Shown: one piece after another, positions 7,871-18,000 of the stretch
How the letters are laid out: every line of letters starts with the position of its first letter
Position numbering within the stretch: the first letter of the stretch is position 1
NCBI RefSeq assembly: GCF_036985505.1
Contig: NZ_BTGQ01000005.1
Coordinates: forward strand, 1 to 64,000
Length of the DNA: 64,000 nucleotides
Direction of reading: 5' to 3'
Source: Croceitalea sp947503285
GTDB taxonomy: Bacteria > Bacteroidota > Bacteroidia > Flavobacteriales > Flavobacteriaceae
Notes under the pieces: model-generated
What the model was told of the DNA's origin: nothing
Database searches by the model: none
The model's input: the letters and a program-made list of their open reading frames with translations, nothing else
Position numbers and translations under genes: made by a program

Positions 7871-9319
7871 TTACTCTTTAGGGAATCTTACGGTGAAAAC
7901 GGTACCTTTTCCTATTTGTGAGGTAAAGTCGATACTGCCTTGATAATTTTCGACGATGTTTTTTACCATCCCTAGACCAAGTCCCATACCACTGGTTTTA
8001 GTCGTAAACTTTGGTTCAAAAATTTTATCCTTAAATTCATCTGCAATACCAATTCCGTTGTCGGCAACGCATATTTTTACATTTTCATCTTGTGTGGCAA
8101 CCGTTACCAAAATTCTTGGGTGCTCTTGAGTACCCATGGCTTGAATAGCGTTCATCACCAAATTGGTTACAATGCGTATTAATTGTGTTCGATCTAGTTT
8201 TGCGATGATTTCTTCTTCATCTGCGATGAAGTGAATATAGGGTTCGTTAAAAATATCGAGGGCAAGCTTTGATACTTCCACTACATTAAGGGTCTCTTTT
8301 TGCTGGGCCGGCATATCGGCGAAATTTGAAAATGCCGAAGCGATGTTACTCATGGTGTCTATTTGTTGCACCAGGGTTTTTGAAAACTCCTTGATTTTCG
8401 ATTCTGCCTTTGGGTCATCAGGGCGAAACTTTCTTTCAAAACTTTGAACCGATAACCGCATCGGGGTGAGCGGGTTCTTAATTTCATGTGCGACCTGTTT
8501 TGCCATTTCACGCCACGCCTGTTCCCGTTCACTTCGCGCCAATTTTGCCGCACTAGCCTCTAATTCATCGATCATCTCATTATACGATGCTATCAGTTTT
8601 CCAATTTCTTCGGTGGGATTATCAATAACGATTTTCTCATTACGACGGGTCAAATTGGTTTGGGTCATTTTATCTGAGATGGTTTGCAACGAACGTGTGA
8701 TATACTTTGAAATAAAATAGGCCAGCACAATCGCCGAAATCAACATCAGAAAGTAGACCCCGCCCAAGCGCATGAAAAACTCGCGCAACTCCATATCATT
8801 GAATGAATTGTCTTCAAAATATGGGAGGTTCATAATACCAATCGGCTTGAACTTCAAATCGGTGATGTACTTATACGTCGCCTGGTAGTTATCGCCGGCT
8901 GTACTCTTTTCTTCTACATATCGTTTTTCAGGACTCTCTAGAAGATTGTTCAGTACTTCGGCATCCAAACAATTTGAAACGGAATCGGCCTCAAAAGCGG
9001 GTTTTGAACTTTTTATAAGTGTCCCGTCAAGGTCATAAATATTAAAATTTACATTTTGGACATCGGCAATCTTATAAATCTCATCTTTAAAAATGAACTC
9101 TAAATTCTCCGTTATCGGCTCGTAGGTGGTCTCTCGCAACACATAGTCAATACTTTGCAAAATCTGTTCTTCTTTACGTTCCAATCTATTTTCATGGTAG
9201 TCTTGTGACTGCTCTTGATATTGAAAAAGGGTTACCCCTGCAATCAATACCGATGCAATCAACACCAGCATGATCATGGATAAAAAAATACGGGAGCGAA
9301 GAGAGATTTTTTTAAACAA
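7871..9319 (-). CDS. NtrY-like sensor histidine kinase
   Basis: A 482-residue membrane kinase. Membrane segments lie at about residues 12-32 and 186-206, enclosing a periplasmic sensor region of about 150 residues. A HAMP linker (about 207-260) is followed by a HisKA domain with the phospho-accepting His278 in VAHEIKNPLTPMRLS, an H box typical of the NtrY subgroup. The ATPase domain shows the N box (RIVTNLVMNAIQAM), G1 (VADNGIGI), F (FEPKFTT) and G2 (GMGLGLGMVK) motifs. No response regulator gene is adjacent, so it is an orphan here. Its ligand is unknown. The enoyl-CoA hydratase gene follows on the same strand. Confidence 0.93.
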   Translation of the reverse strand: MFKKISLRSRIFLSMIMLVLIASVLIAGVTLFQYQEQSQDYHENRLERKEEQILQSIDYVLRETTYEPITENLEFIFKDEIYKIADVQNVNFNIYDLDGTLIKSSKPAFEADSVSNCLDAEVLNNLLESPEKRYVEEKSTAGDNYQATYKYITDLKFKPIGIMNLPYFEDNSFNDMELREFFMRLGGVYFLMLISAIVLAYFISKYITRSLQTISDKMTQTNLTRRNEKIVIDNPTEEIGKLIASYNEMIDELEASAAKLARSEREQAWREMAKQVAHEIKNPLTPMRLSVQSFERKFRPDDPKAESKIKEFSKTLVQQIDTMSNIASAFSNFADMPAQQKETLNVVEVSKLALDIFNEPYIHFIADEEEIIAKLDRTQLIRIVTNLVMNAIQAMGTQEHPRILVTVATQDENVKICVADNGIGIADEFKDKIFEPKFTTKTSGMGLGLGMVKNIVENYQGSIDFTSQIGKGTVFTVRFPKE

Positions 9320-9328
9320 CTGCTTTCG

Positions 9329-9398
9329 AGTTTGAACATAAAGTTAGCAATAATCGAACCAAAGCAAGTTCAAACGCAAGAATCAAGTTCAAACGCAA
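9329..9398. repeat. Three copies of an 8-mer (two direct, one inverted) upstream of the sensor kinase gene
   Basis: CAAGTTCAAACGCAA occurs at 9365-9379 and again at 9384-9398, a 19-bp period (almost two helical turns). An inverted copy of its core, GTTTGAAC, lies at 9329-9336, just upstream of the kinase start at 9319. The arrangement could be a regulator binding region, or simply a small local duplication. Confidence 0.5.
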
Positions 9399-9447
9399 AA
9401 ACGGGTTAATCAAAATCAGCTTCTATTAATACCAAGAATTTTTAATA

Positions 9448-9996
9448 TCAAGCATTCGGATTTTTATCCCGAATCCTTTTGTAAAGTTTAATACCCAGCA
9501 TTAAAAGTATACCCAAAACAATGATTCCTACTACTCCATAAATCCAATTAAAGGCACTTTTCAAGACCACTAAAAACACCACGGCAAACAAAATGATTGT
9601 GGTAGCCTCATTCCAAATTCGCATAAAATTTGACGTGTATTTGACCTCATCGCGCTGAAATTGTTTGAAAATTTGATGGCATTTTAAGTGATATAAAATC
9701 AAAAGCAAAACAAAACCGAGTTTTATGTGCATCCAAGATTGTTCTAGCCATCCTGGCATTAATACCAGCAGCCAAACTGCAAAAAAGGTACACAGTACAG
9801 CAGATGGCCAGCTTATAATAAACCATAACCGCTTGGTCATCAGTTTTAGCTGCGTAGTAAGAATTTCCTTCTCTGGGGATGGCTTGTCATTGGCCTCGAT
9901 ATGATAAATGAATAGTCTGGGAATGTAAAACAGGCCCGCAAACCAAGTAACCACAAAAATGAGATGAAGTGATTTTATATAGTTATAGTATTCCAT
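9448..9996 (-). CDS. hemJ: HemJ-type protoporphyrinogen IX oxidase
   Basis: A 182-residue membrane protein counted from the ATG at 9996 (MEYYNYIKSLHLIFVV). An upstream in-frame start would add 16 unconvincing residues. It has four to five hydrophobic segments and the HemJ/CopD-type landmarks: His11 in the first helix, WFAGLFYIPRLFIYH, and HIKLGFVLLLILYHLKCH later on. HemJ oxidises protoporphyrinogen IX to protoporphyrin IX in the inner membrane, the step between HemF and HemH, both of which are encoded elsewhere in this window. It lies 53 bp downstream of an Asp-box propeller gene on the same strand. Length matches the family, and the assignment is strong. Confidence 0.88.
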   Translation of the reverse strand: MEYYNYIKSLHLIFVVTWFAGLFYIPRLFIYHIEANDKPSPEKEILTTQLKLMTKRLWFIISWPSAVLCTFFAVWLLVLMPGWLEQSWMHIKLGFVLLLILYHLKCHQIFKQFQRDEVKYTSNFMRIWNEATTIILFAVVFLVVLKSAFNWIYGVVGIIVLGILLMLGIKLYKRIRDKNPNA

Positions 9997-10049
9997 AGCT
10001 AATGGCAAATTTACCAATTCAGGCAACCAACAACGAAAAACCAATAACT

Positions 10050-13000
10050 TTAAAGCCTAATTGCTCCGATACCAGCATCCCAGAGTTTTTTATTGAATTC
10101 TGGAATTGCCGTTTTCCTTAAAGTAGTTGATCTTGCCTTCAAAGCTGACCATTGCGCATCAAGTTCTTTTTTTCTGTCTTTAGAAGCTTGGTTAACTCGC
10201 GGAATGGTACTATTGGTAGCATCAATTAAAAATAAATATTCTGCAGTGAATTTATTGGGAAAATTCTCAACGTCGTCATATGCCTTTGATTTACGTTGGA
10301 TCATATCTTTATCCCAAGCATCCAATTGTTCCAATAATTTACTCCCCTCTTCTTTAAGCGTAGCATCCCTAACATCTTTCAAGACTTCTTTTAACTGCCC
10401 TTGTGCCTTGTACAATGAATTTACGGTATTGTGCATTTCGGTCAAACGCTGCTCCATGTCGGTCATAAAAGTGTGGTATTCTGTGTACTGTTCTGAAGTA
10501 GTTTTGTACGTTGGCATAGCAACGATTTGGCCTTCGATTGTTTTTGTTTCATTGCCTACCCTAAGACTTACCGTATATGTTCCAGGGGGTACTACATGCC
10601 CACTAAAACGAGATTCAATATAGGCACCAGGTATTCCGGGTAAAATCGGGGTTTTTAAATCCCAGACAAAACGATTTAAACCCTCTTTTTTCGATAGGGT
10701 TGGGGCTCTTCTTGGTCCCCCTCCATTGTGAGGTTTGTAGTTTTTATCCTTCTCAGAAGAAAAGCTCCGTACCGTTTTTCCAAACGCATCCAAAATATCC
10801 ATAGTGATTACAGTGGAATCACTCAATTTTGGTAATTCATAGTACAATACCATACCACTTGCCGGGTTTACCCCAGACAAGGTACTCATACCATCAAAGT
10901 TATCGGTATTTCCGCTCATAGGGCTATACCATAAACCATTCATAGCGGCATTGGGTTTATACAACCGCAACCCTTTCTGCGTAGGCTCGTATTGCGCTAA
11001 TAGCGTTAAATCATCCAATATCCAAAATGCGCGACCCGAAGTAGCGACAATCAAATCGCCTTGATGGATTTTAATATCCGTAATCGGAGTTTTTGGCAGG
11101 TTGAGTTGAAAAGGTTTCCAAGTTTGTCCGCCATTCCAAGAGAGGTAAAGCCCTTTTTCAGTACCGGCATAGAGCAAATCTTTTCGCGTGGGATCTTCCC
11201 TGACCACACGGGTAAAGGCACCATTGGGAATTCCAGAGTTAATACTCGCCCAAGTTTTACCATAATCCGTGCTCTTATAAATCGCTGGGGTATGATCGTT
11301 GAATTTGTACTTTGTAGTGGCTATATAAACAGTAGCTTTATCATGTGGGGAAACCTCAATAGCGTTTACCAAAGATTCCCCTAAGTTTTTCGGGGTAATG
11401 TTTTGCCAGCTCTCACCATTATCTTTAGTGATGTGTACGTAACCATCGTCACTCCCCGTATAAAAAACACCTGCTTCATGTGGTGATTCCAAGACATAAG
11501 CTAATGTTCCATAATTTTCAGCACCAACGGCTTCGTTAGTATAGGGTCCACCGCCATTACCTTGTTTGGCATCAATATCACGGGTTAAATCGGGGGACAT
11601 TTCTTCCCAAGTAACCCCCATATCACGGGTTCTTAATAACAATTGTGCTCCATGGTAAAATGTATTCTCTTCATGTTGTGAACGTAATGTAGGTGCGTTC
11701 CAGTTATAGAGATACTTCATGTTACGGGCTTCCCGTCCTAAATATTGAATAGGTGCCGCCATAACCTGTGTTGAGGCCTTAGATTCCATATCTAGAACAT
11801 CAATGGTACCTAAATAACTTCCTCCCATGACATATCTCGGATTGTCTGGGTCAAAGGCCAAAAAAGCACTTTCTCCACCCGCAGAAGGGCTAAAGTCAGC
11901 CATGGTAATGCCTCCCCTACCCACAGACATATTGGCTACCATAGCAGAAGAATAGTCTTGTTGACCGGCATAAATATTATATGGAAAAAGGTTATCTGTA
12001 TTTATGCGATAAAACTGCCCTGTAGGCATATTTGTCTGTGACGACCATGTTTTTCCGAAGTCAAAAGTGACCGCTGCGCCACCATCATTGGCAATAACCA
12101 TGTTTAAGGAATTCTTCGGATTGATCCACAGGTCATGGTAATCGCCATGCGTTCCTGAAATGCGTTCCCAATTTTTTCCGCCATCCAATGAACGGAGGGC
12201 GGGTGCACTCAACACATAAACGATGTCTTCATCTTGTGGATCTGTAAATACTTCAATATAATACCAAGCACGTTGCACCAGGCGGTTATCACCGCTTGCC
12301 ATGGTCCATGATTTTCCGGCATTGTTCGAAACAAAAAGTCCCCCTTTATCCGCATTGGAATCACTTTCGATTAAGGCATAGACCTTATTCGAATTTGCTG
12401 GACTCACGGAAATCGCCATTTTTCCTTTCTCTTTCGGTAGCCCTTCGGTCATCTCTTTCCAGGTTTCCCCAGCATCCGTAGATTTATAGAGTCCGCTGCC
12501 TGCTCCTCCGCTGACCACCATATGGGGTTTACGCTGGTGCTCCCACATGGCCGCATACATGATTTCTGGATAGTTTGCGTCCATCGAAAGTTCGGAAGCC
12601 CCTGTCAATTCATTTACAAAAAGTGTGTTTTTCCAAGTCTTTCCTCCGTCGGTAGATTTATAAATTCCGCGTTCTTTGTTTGGCCCATACAATTGCCCTT
12701 GTGCCGCCACATAAACAATATCAGGATTGGTTGGATGAATGATAATGCGCGAAATATGATGGGTTTCTTTTAAGCCCATATGCTTCCAGGTCTTTCCTGC
12801 ATCGGTAGATTTATAAACACCATCACCATAGGATGTCATTACACCACGTGGTGCATGCTCTCCCATACCTACATAAACAATATTCGTGTTATAGGTCGAC
12901 ACGGCAACGGCTCCAACAGACCCCATTTCAAAAAAACCATCTGAGATGTTATTCCAACGTTGCCCGGCATCCTTCGTTTTCCATAGCCCACCACCTGTGG

Positions 13001-13172
13001 TTCCCATATAATACGTCATCGGGTCACCAACTACGCCTGAAGCCGAAACCGAACGTCCGCCTCTAAACGGACCAATGTTTCTAAATTTTAAAGGTTTGAA
13101 ATATTCTTCGGCGGTTTGTGCAAAAGCGGTGGTTATTGCCAGCACATAACAAATAAATACTAGTTTTTTCAT
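10050..13172 (-). CDS. Secreted Asp-box (BNR/sortilin-type) beta-propeller protein, copy 1
   Basis: About 1040 residues counted from the ATG at 13172, which gives a proper signal peptide (MKKLVFICYVLAITTAFAQ). The longer reading would overlap the upstream MutS-like gene. The protein begins with RNIGPFRGGRSVSASG and contains many Asp-box motifs of the form STDAGKTWK or SNDGG-like (for example KSTDGGKTWKN, DNGESWQNI), characteristic of sortilin/VPS10-type and sialidase-like propellers. After about residue 750 come an immunoglobulin-like region and a helical tail. The family is common in Bacteroidota and often labelled glycosyl hydrolase, but I see no catalytic signature. It is paralogous to the protein at 15084-18215, and the MutS-like gene lies between them. 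Confidence 0.85.
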   Translation of the reverse strand: MKKLVFICYVLAITTAFAQTAEEYFKPLKFRNIGPFRGGRSVSASGVVGDPMTYYMGTTGGGLWKTKDAGQRWNNISDGFFEMGSVGAVAVSTYNTNIVYVGMGEHAPRGVMTSYGDGVYKSTDAGKTWKHMGLKETHHISRIIIHPTNPDIVYVAAQGQLYGPNKERGIYKSTDGGKTWKNTLFVNELTGASELSMDANYPEIMYAAMWEHQRKPHMVVSGGAGSGLYKSTDAGETWKEMTEGLPKEKGKMAISVSPANSNKVYALIESDSNADKGGLFVSNNAGKSWTMASGDNRLVQRAWYYIEVFTDPQDEDIVYVLSAPALRSLDGGKNWERISGTHGDYHDLWINPKNSLNMVIANDGGAAVTFDFGKTWSSQTNMPTGQFYRINTDNLFPYNIYAGQQDYSSAMVANMSVGRGGITMADFSPSAGGESAFLAFDPDNPRYVMGGSYLGTIDVLDMESKASTQVMAAPIQYLGREARNMKYLYNWNAPTLRSQHEENTFYHGAQLLLRTRDMGVTWEEMSPDLTRDIDAKQGNGGGPYTNEAVGAENYGTLAYVLESPHEAGVFYTGSDDGYVHITKDNGESWQNITPKNLGESLVNAIEVSPHDKATVYIATTKYKFNDHTPAIYKSTDYGKTWASINSGIPNGAFTRVVREDPTRKDLLYAGTEKGLYLSWNGGQTWKPFQLNLPKTPITDIKIHQGDLIVATSGRAFWILDDLTLLAQYEPTQKGLRLYKPNAAMNGLWYSPMSGNTDNFDGMSTLSGVNPASGMVLYYELPKLSDSTVITMDILDAFGKTVRSFSSEKDKNYKPHNGGGPRRAPTLSKKEGLNRFVWDLKTPILPGIPGAYIESRFSGHVVPPGTYTVSLRVGNETKTIEGQIVAMPTYKTTSEQYTEYHTFMTDMEQRLTEMHNTVNSLYKAQGQLKEVLKDVRDATLKEEGSKLLEQLDAWDKDMIQRKSKAYDDVENFPNKFTAEYLFLIDATNSTIPRVNQASKDRKKELDAQWSALKARSTTLRKTAIPEFNKKLWDAGIGAIRL

Positions 13173-13192
13173 GGTTGATGGTTTTTTGAATG

Positions 13193-14968
13193 TCACTCTA
13201 CAATACCCATTTTGTGAAGCAGAAAACTTGCGTTCATATTTTGGCAAACACCTTCTTTAAAGGTATAATCAAAAAAGAGTTCGTTATTTACAATTTGAGC
13301 ATCAAAATAATAGTTCTTTACGGCATTAAGGCTGTTCGCTACTTCACAAAGACTTAAGTCGTGTGTTGCGATTAATCCTGAAGTATTCAAGCCCACCAAT
13401 TTCTCGATGAACTTTTTGGAACCCGTGGCCTTATCAGTACTATTGGTCCCTTTCAATATTTCATCTAAAATGATAAAATGAGGTTCTTTTTCTATGGTCT
13501 CAATAATAAGCTTCAACCGTTTCAGTTCACTGAAAAAGTAGCTTTCGTCATCAGTGAGGCTATCGGTAGTTCGCATGCTAGTGATTAACTTGATGGGGGT
13601 ATAACTAGCAGTATCCGCACAAATGGGCAAACCCACATTTGCCATCAACAGTTGCAAGCCGATGGTACGTAAAAAAGTGCTTTTACCGGCCATATTTGCC
13701 CCTGTAATCACAAAAAACTCACTAGTGCCTATGGTAAAATCATTGGCTACGGCATTTTTTGGATTCAATAAAGGATGCCTTGCTGACTTACAAATCAAGG
13801 TATTTTCAGAAGTCGTGATTTTTGGGTAGGTATGATCAGGATGGTTAAAGGCATAATTACCCAGACTGTTATAGGCATCAAAGAACGCTATGGCATCAAA
13901 CCATCTCGGAACCGAATCTCGGTAGGTCTCAATCCATTGCTCAATCGCTTTACACACAAACAGGTCTCGCAATAAGAATCCATTGGCAACGATGCCAATG
14001 ACAATATTATTTCGCTGATCTAAGGCGTCTAATAATTTAGAGAACTGTTTTAAAATTTTTGAACCCTTCATTGAATCCCCAATAGTAGCACCCCTTTGGT
14101 TACGCAATAGCACTGAGGTGAAATCTTGCGTTTCCAACAACGAAATAAGTTTGGCATATTGGCGAAACGTGCTTTGGGCTTGAGTGGTATGTGCGGCTAA
14201 TCGTCCCACATTTTTGAGGTAGCGCCCGGTGATTCCCAATCCCACAAGAAATACCATAAAAACCACGTACCCTGACAACAAATCCAAAAAATAAAACACC
14301 CAACTTAAAATGGATATAGAGGAAAACAATACGCTAAGTAGCCTTACCTTTTTAGGCAAAAAAGACTTATATCCTTTTAACCATTGAACGACGCTTTCAG
14401 CACTAACTTCAGTTTTTACCAAAGAAGCCACGGCACCGAACTTTTGGCGCCATTCAGGCATTTCAGACAATTCGTTGATGGCAGCCTGCTTTTCACCGAT
14501 GGTCTTAATATCATTTGACAATAACAGTCTTGCAAGGGTATCGGCACCGCTTTTAAGGGAGGTGCGATTCATATATTGATAAAATGATCCTTTGCCGAAC
14601 AAGTCAATATCTTGACTAAAAGGATGCGCGGGGTCTTTGTAGCTATTCCCATCTGGGAGGCCATGAAAATTACGCTGTAAAACCCTTAGTTCAACATCAT
14701 TTTGTAAAATCAGGGCCTTCAAGATATCTTTCTGATATTTCAAGCCATTGTGCCGTACTACCAAAAACACAAACAGTACGATTATAACCAAGCTTACGAC
14801 CAATAATTGCTGCGTGTTTTCCCATAAAAAATATACCGTGGCCGCCAATAGGGCTATGAGAAGTAATCTTAAGGTGCTGGAAGTATTCAGTTTGACTTTT
14901 AGACCCTCGAGTTCTTGTTGAAACTTAAGGATTTGGGAATTGTAAAACGCTTTGGGATCAATCGTCAT
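13193..14968 (-). CDS. Membrane-anchored MutS-family ATPase
   Basis: A 591-residue protein. Four hydrophobic stretches fall in two pairs, about residues 29-68 and 208-245, so the N-terminal part is membrane-bound. This is unlike mismatch-repair MutS, which is soluble. Residues 423-591 are a MutS-type ATPase: Walker A GANMAGKST (423-431), an ESYFFSELKRL helix, Walker B FIILDEI (about 497-503), the GTNS signature and the switch ATHDLSLCE. The DNA mismatch-recognition domain is absent. Proteins of this layout occur in many Bacteroidota and their role is not established. The gene sits between two Asp-box propeller genes and starts its own transcript next to a terminator. Confidence 0.87.
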   Translation of the reverse strand: MTIDPKAFYNSQILKFQQELEGLKVKLNTSSTLRLLLIALLAATVYFLWENTQQLLVVSLVIIVLFVFLVVRHNGLKYQKDILKALILQNDVELRVLQRNFHGLPDGNSYKDPAHPFSQDIDLFGKGSFYQYMNRTSLKSGADTLARLLLSNDIKTIGEKQAAINELSEMPEWRQKFGAVASLVKTEVSAESVVQWLKGYKSFLPKKVRLLSVLFSSISILSWVFYFLDLLSGYVVFMVFLVGLGITGRYLKNVGRLAAHTTQAQSTFRQYAKLISLLETQDFTSVLLRNQRGATIGDSMKGSKILKQFSKLLDALDQRNNIVIGIVANGFLLRDLFVCKAIEQWIETYRDSVPRWFDAIAFFDAYNSLGNYAFNHPDHTYPKITTSENTLICKSARHPLLNPKNAVANDFTIGTSEFFVITGANMAGKSTFLRTIGLQLLMANVGLPICADTASYTPIKLITSMRTTDSLTDDESYFFSELKRLKLIIETIEKEPHFIILDEILKGTNSTDKATGSKKFIEKLVGLNTSGLIATHDLSLCEVANSLNAVKNYYFDAQIVNNELFFDYTFKEGVCQNMNASFLLHKMGIVE

Positions 14969-14987
14969 TTTTTAGCTTGATACGGTA

Positions 14988-14995
14988 CAAATCTA
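14988..14995 (-). promoter_or_regulatory. -7 box of the MutS-like gene promoter
   Basis: On the minus strand TAGATTTG matches the Bacteroidota -7 consensus TAnnTTTG exactly. It lies 19 bp upstream of the ATG at 14968 and directly after the terminator of the upstream gene, as expected for an independent promoter. I see no convincing -33 TTG at the usual spacing. Confidence 0.5.
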
Positions 14996-14999
14996 GGTT

Positions 15000-15056
15000 A
15001 AAAAAAGAGCAGGGTTGCGGCGTTGGATTACATTTAAAACGGCCACATCCCTGCTC
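15000..15056 (-). terminator. Intrinsic terminator after the second propeller gene
   Basis: Read on the minus strand, GAGCAGGGATGTGGC and GCCGCAACCCTGCTC pair over about 15 bp with two mismatches. The outer 8 bp are perfect, and seven U residues follow. The structure lies 28 bp past the stop of the gene ending at 15084 and separates it from the MutS-like gene. Confidence 0.85.
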
Positions 15057-15083
15057 CATACAAGATGAAAAGTTTTTGAACTC

Positions 15084-18000
15084 CTATTCCTCTACACTCA
15101 AATACTCTAAATTCAGGGCATTGAACTGCGCATTGAACGCTTTCATTTCTTTATCAACCATAGCATCAAATGCCTGTAACTGCGCATTGATTTTTGTTGT
15201 CATTTCATTTTTGACCGCAATATCTTGGGCCGTTGGTGGAAAATCATCTAAGCTCACAAGGCTATTTAAGTGGGCAAGTTTGTTCGTTAAGCGAATAGGG
15301 AAATTAAGTGGATCTTGATTACTTCTATTTTTTGTTTGATAAAGTGCTTTTTCAATTTCCTCAAATCCTTCCTTCATCTTTTTAGCCTTTTCGACCAAAT
15401 CTTTCGTCGCATCATTGCCTTTGTATTGTTTCGCAAATGCCGCTAACTTTTTATTGATTCCCCGAATTTTTTTGATGGATTTATGTGCCTTGTCTACCGT
15501 AGTGTTGATGCTTGTAATAAAGTCATATTGCTTTTGCATATCGGCAACCGAAACTTCTGCACGTGGATCAGCAACTATTTTAAATGTTTGTGTTTGTGTA
15601 TCGCCGTTAACGTTCAAATGTACTTTGTAACTACCCGGTACCGCTTTTGCACCATTAAAATTCGCCCACCAGAAAATCATGCCCTTTAATTTTTCAGCTC
15701 CTTTGCCACGGGTATTCCAAACATGGGTGTTCCCCCCTTTTTCAACTTTCAACTTTTTGTCTTTCTCTTTTGCCAAAGTGCTAAAATTGGCTAAAGTATC
15801 TCCTTTCATTGAGGTATAAGTAAGACTAATACTGTCTTTCTCAGACATATCTTTTATATAGAAATGGGTTACCACACCATTGGGATGGTTTTGACCAGCT
15901 GTTAAACTTGGTTTGCTTGCTGCCCTGCCTTTGGTTCGATAGCTGTCTTTAGGCGCAAACAATTTCATTGCTGCACCGGCATCAGAAGTTTTGGTCTGGT
16001 GCAATACGGAAAGATCATCAATAATCCAAAGGCTACGGCCTTGCGTCGCTACAATTAAATTATTGTCTTTAACTGCCAAATCGGTTATCGGAACTATGGG
16101 AAGGTTTAACTGAAACTTCTCCCAACTGGTACCGTCATTAAAAGAGATATACATCCCTGTTTCCGTACCTGCATACAACAAGCCCTTTTGTTTTGGGTCT
16201 TCGCGAACGACACGTGTAAAATGCTCACTTTCTATACCGTTCGTTATTTTTTTCCAACTTTTACCATAATCAGTGGTTTTATAGAGGTAGGGCGAAAAAT
16301 CCCCTAATTTATATCGGGTGGCCGCTACATAGCAAGTTCCCTCATCAAAAGCCGAAGGTTCAATGCTGTTGATCATATTCCATTCGGGCATATTGGTCGG
16401 TGTCACATTTTCCCAATTTTGGCCTCCATCTTTGGTAATATGGATTAAGCCATCATCACTACCGACCCACATGAGGCCTTCTTTGAGCGGACTCTCATTT
16501 GCAGCGAAAATCGTACAGTAATATTCTACCCCCGTATTATCTTGGGTAATTGGGCCGCCACTACTGACCAATTTATCGGGATCATTCCTGGTTAAATCAC
16601 CACTCAATAATTGCCAACTTTGTCCTTCATTGGTCGACATATGCACATGGTTACTGAAAGTGTACAATTTCTTTGGGTCGTGCTTGCTAAAAATAATAGG
16701 GAAATTCCATTGAAAACGATATTTCATTCCCTCGGCGCCATAACCCATAGGGTTATCGGGCCACACGTTGATTCCCCGTACCGTTCCGGCATCATGGTTC
16801 ACCCGGGTTAAAAAGCCTCCGTAACTTCCCCCGTATACTATTTCATTATTGGTCGGGTCAATGGCAATATGTGCCGATTCTCCCCCTGCGGTAGGCTCCC
16901 AATCATCTTCCGTAATATAACTGCCATCAGAACGGTGGTTCACGCGAAGTGTTGAATTATCTTGTTGTGCAACGTAAATGCGGTATGGAAAGGCATTATC
17001 CGTAGTCACGCGATAGTATTGTGCGGTAGGCTGGTTGTAATAGGTACTCCATGTTTCACCCCCGTCATAAGAAACTTGGGCTCCCCCATCATCGCCAATA
17101 ATCATGCGCTTACTGTTCTCTGGGGCTATCCAAAGGTCATGGTGGTCACCATGAGGGGCGTTAAAGGTATTAAAGGTTTTACCACCATCGGTAGATTTAT
17201 GGTAACGTACATTAAGTACATAGACCACATCTTCATCTTCGGTATCGGCATACACGCGGGTGTAGTACCAAGCACGTTGACGTAGCTTACGTTCACTGTT
17301 GACTTGGGCCCATGTTTTTCCGCCGTCTTCAGAACGATACAATCCTCCTTTTTCTTTATTTTCTACAATGGCCCAAACACGTTCGCTATTCTTTGGTGAA
17401 ACGGTTACCCCGATAATACCCAAAGTATCTTTTGGAAAACCTTCATTTTTAGAAATTTCAGTCCAAGTTTCGCCACTATCCGAACTTTTCCAAAGTGCGG
17501 AACCCTTGCCTCCACTACTTAACGAATATGGGGTGCGTTGTGCGCGCCATGTTGAGGCATATAAAATTCTGGGGTTGTTGGGGTCAAATGTCAAATCTAC
17601 CGCACCAGACTGGTCATTTACATATAATTTCTTGCTCCACGTTTTTCCACCATCAGTGCTCTTATAAACCCCACGATCTTGGGTCGGTTTATAGATGTTT
17701 CCCAATACGGCAGCGTATATGGTATTGTGGTCTGTTGGATGAATGCGAATACGTGGTACATGACGGCTATTTTTGAGTCCTGCCGAGGTCCAGGTCTTAC
17801 CCGCATCCTCTGTCTTCCAAATACCGTACCCACTGGAAACATTTCCCCGAAGCGTCTTTTCACCACCACCGACGTAGATAACGTTAGGGTCGCTTTTAGA
17901 AACCTCAACGGCACCAATACTACCCCCGAAATACCCATCAGAAATATTCGCCCAAGTACGGCCACCATCAAGCGTTTTCCAGACCCCGCCACCAGTAGCC

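Noticed and set aside
7477..7881. Plus-strand ORF with repeated CSLFVVR residues
   Set aside because: The repeats are a translation of the heptamer array, and the rest is antisense of the hydratase gene.
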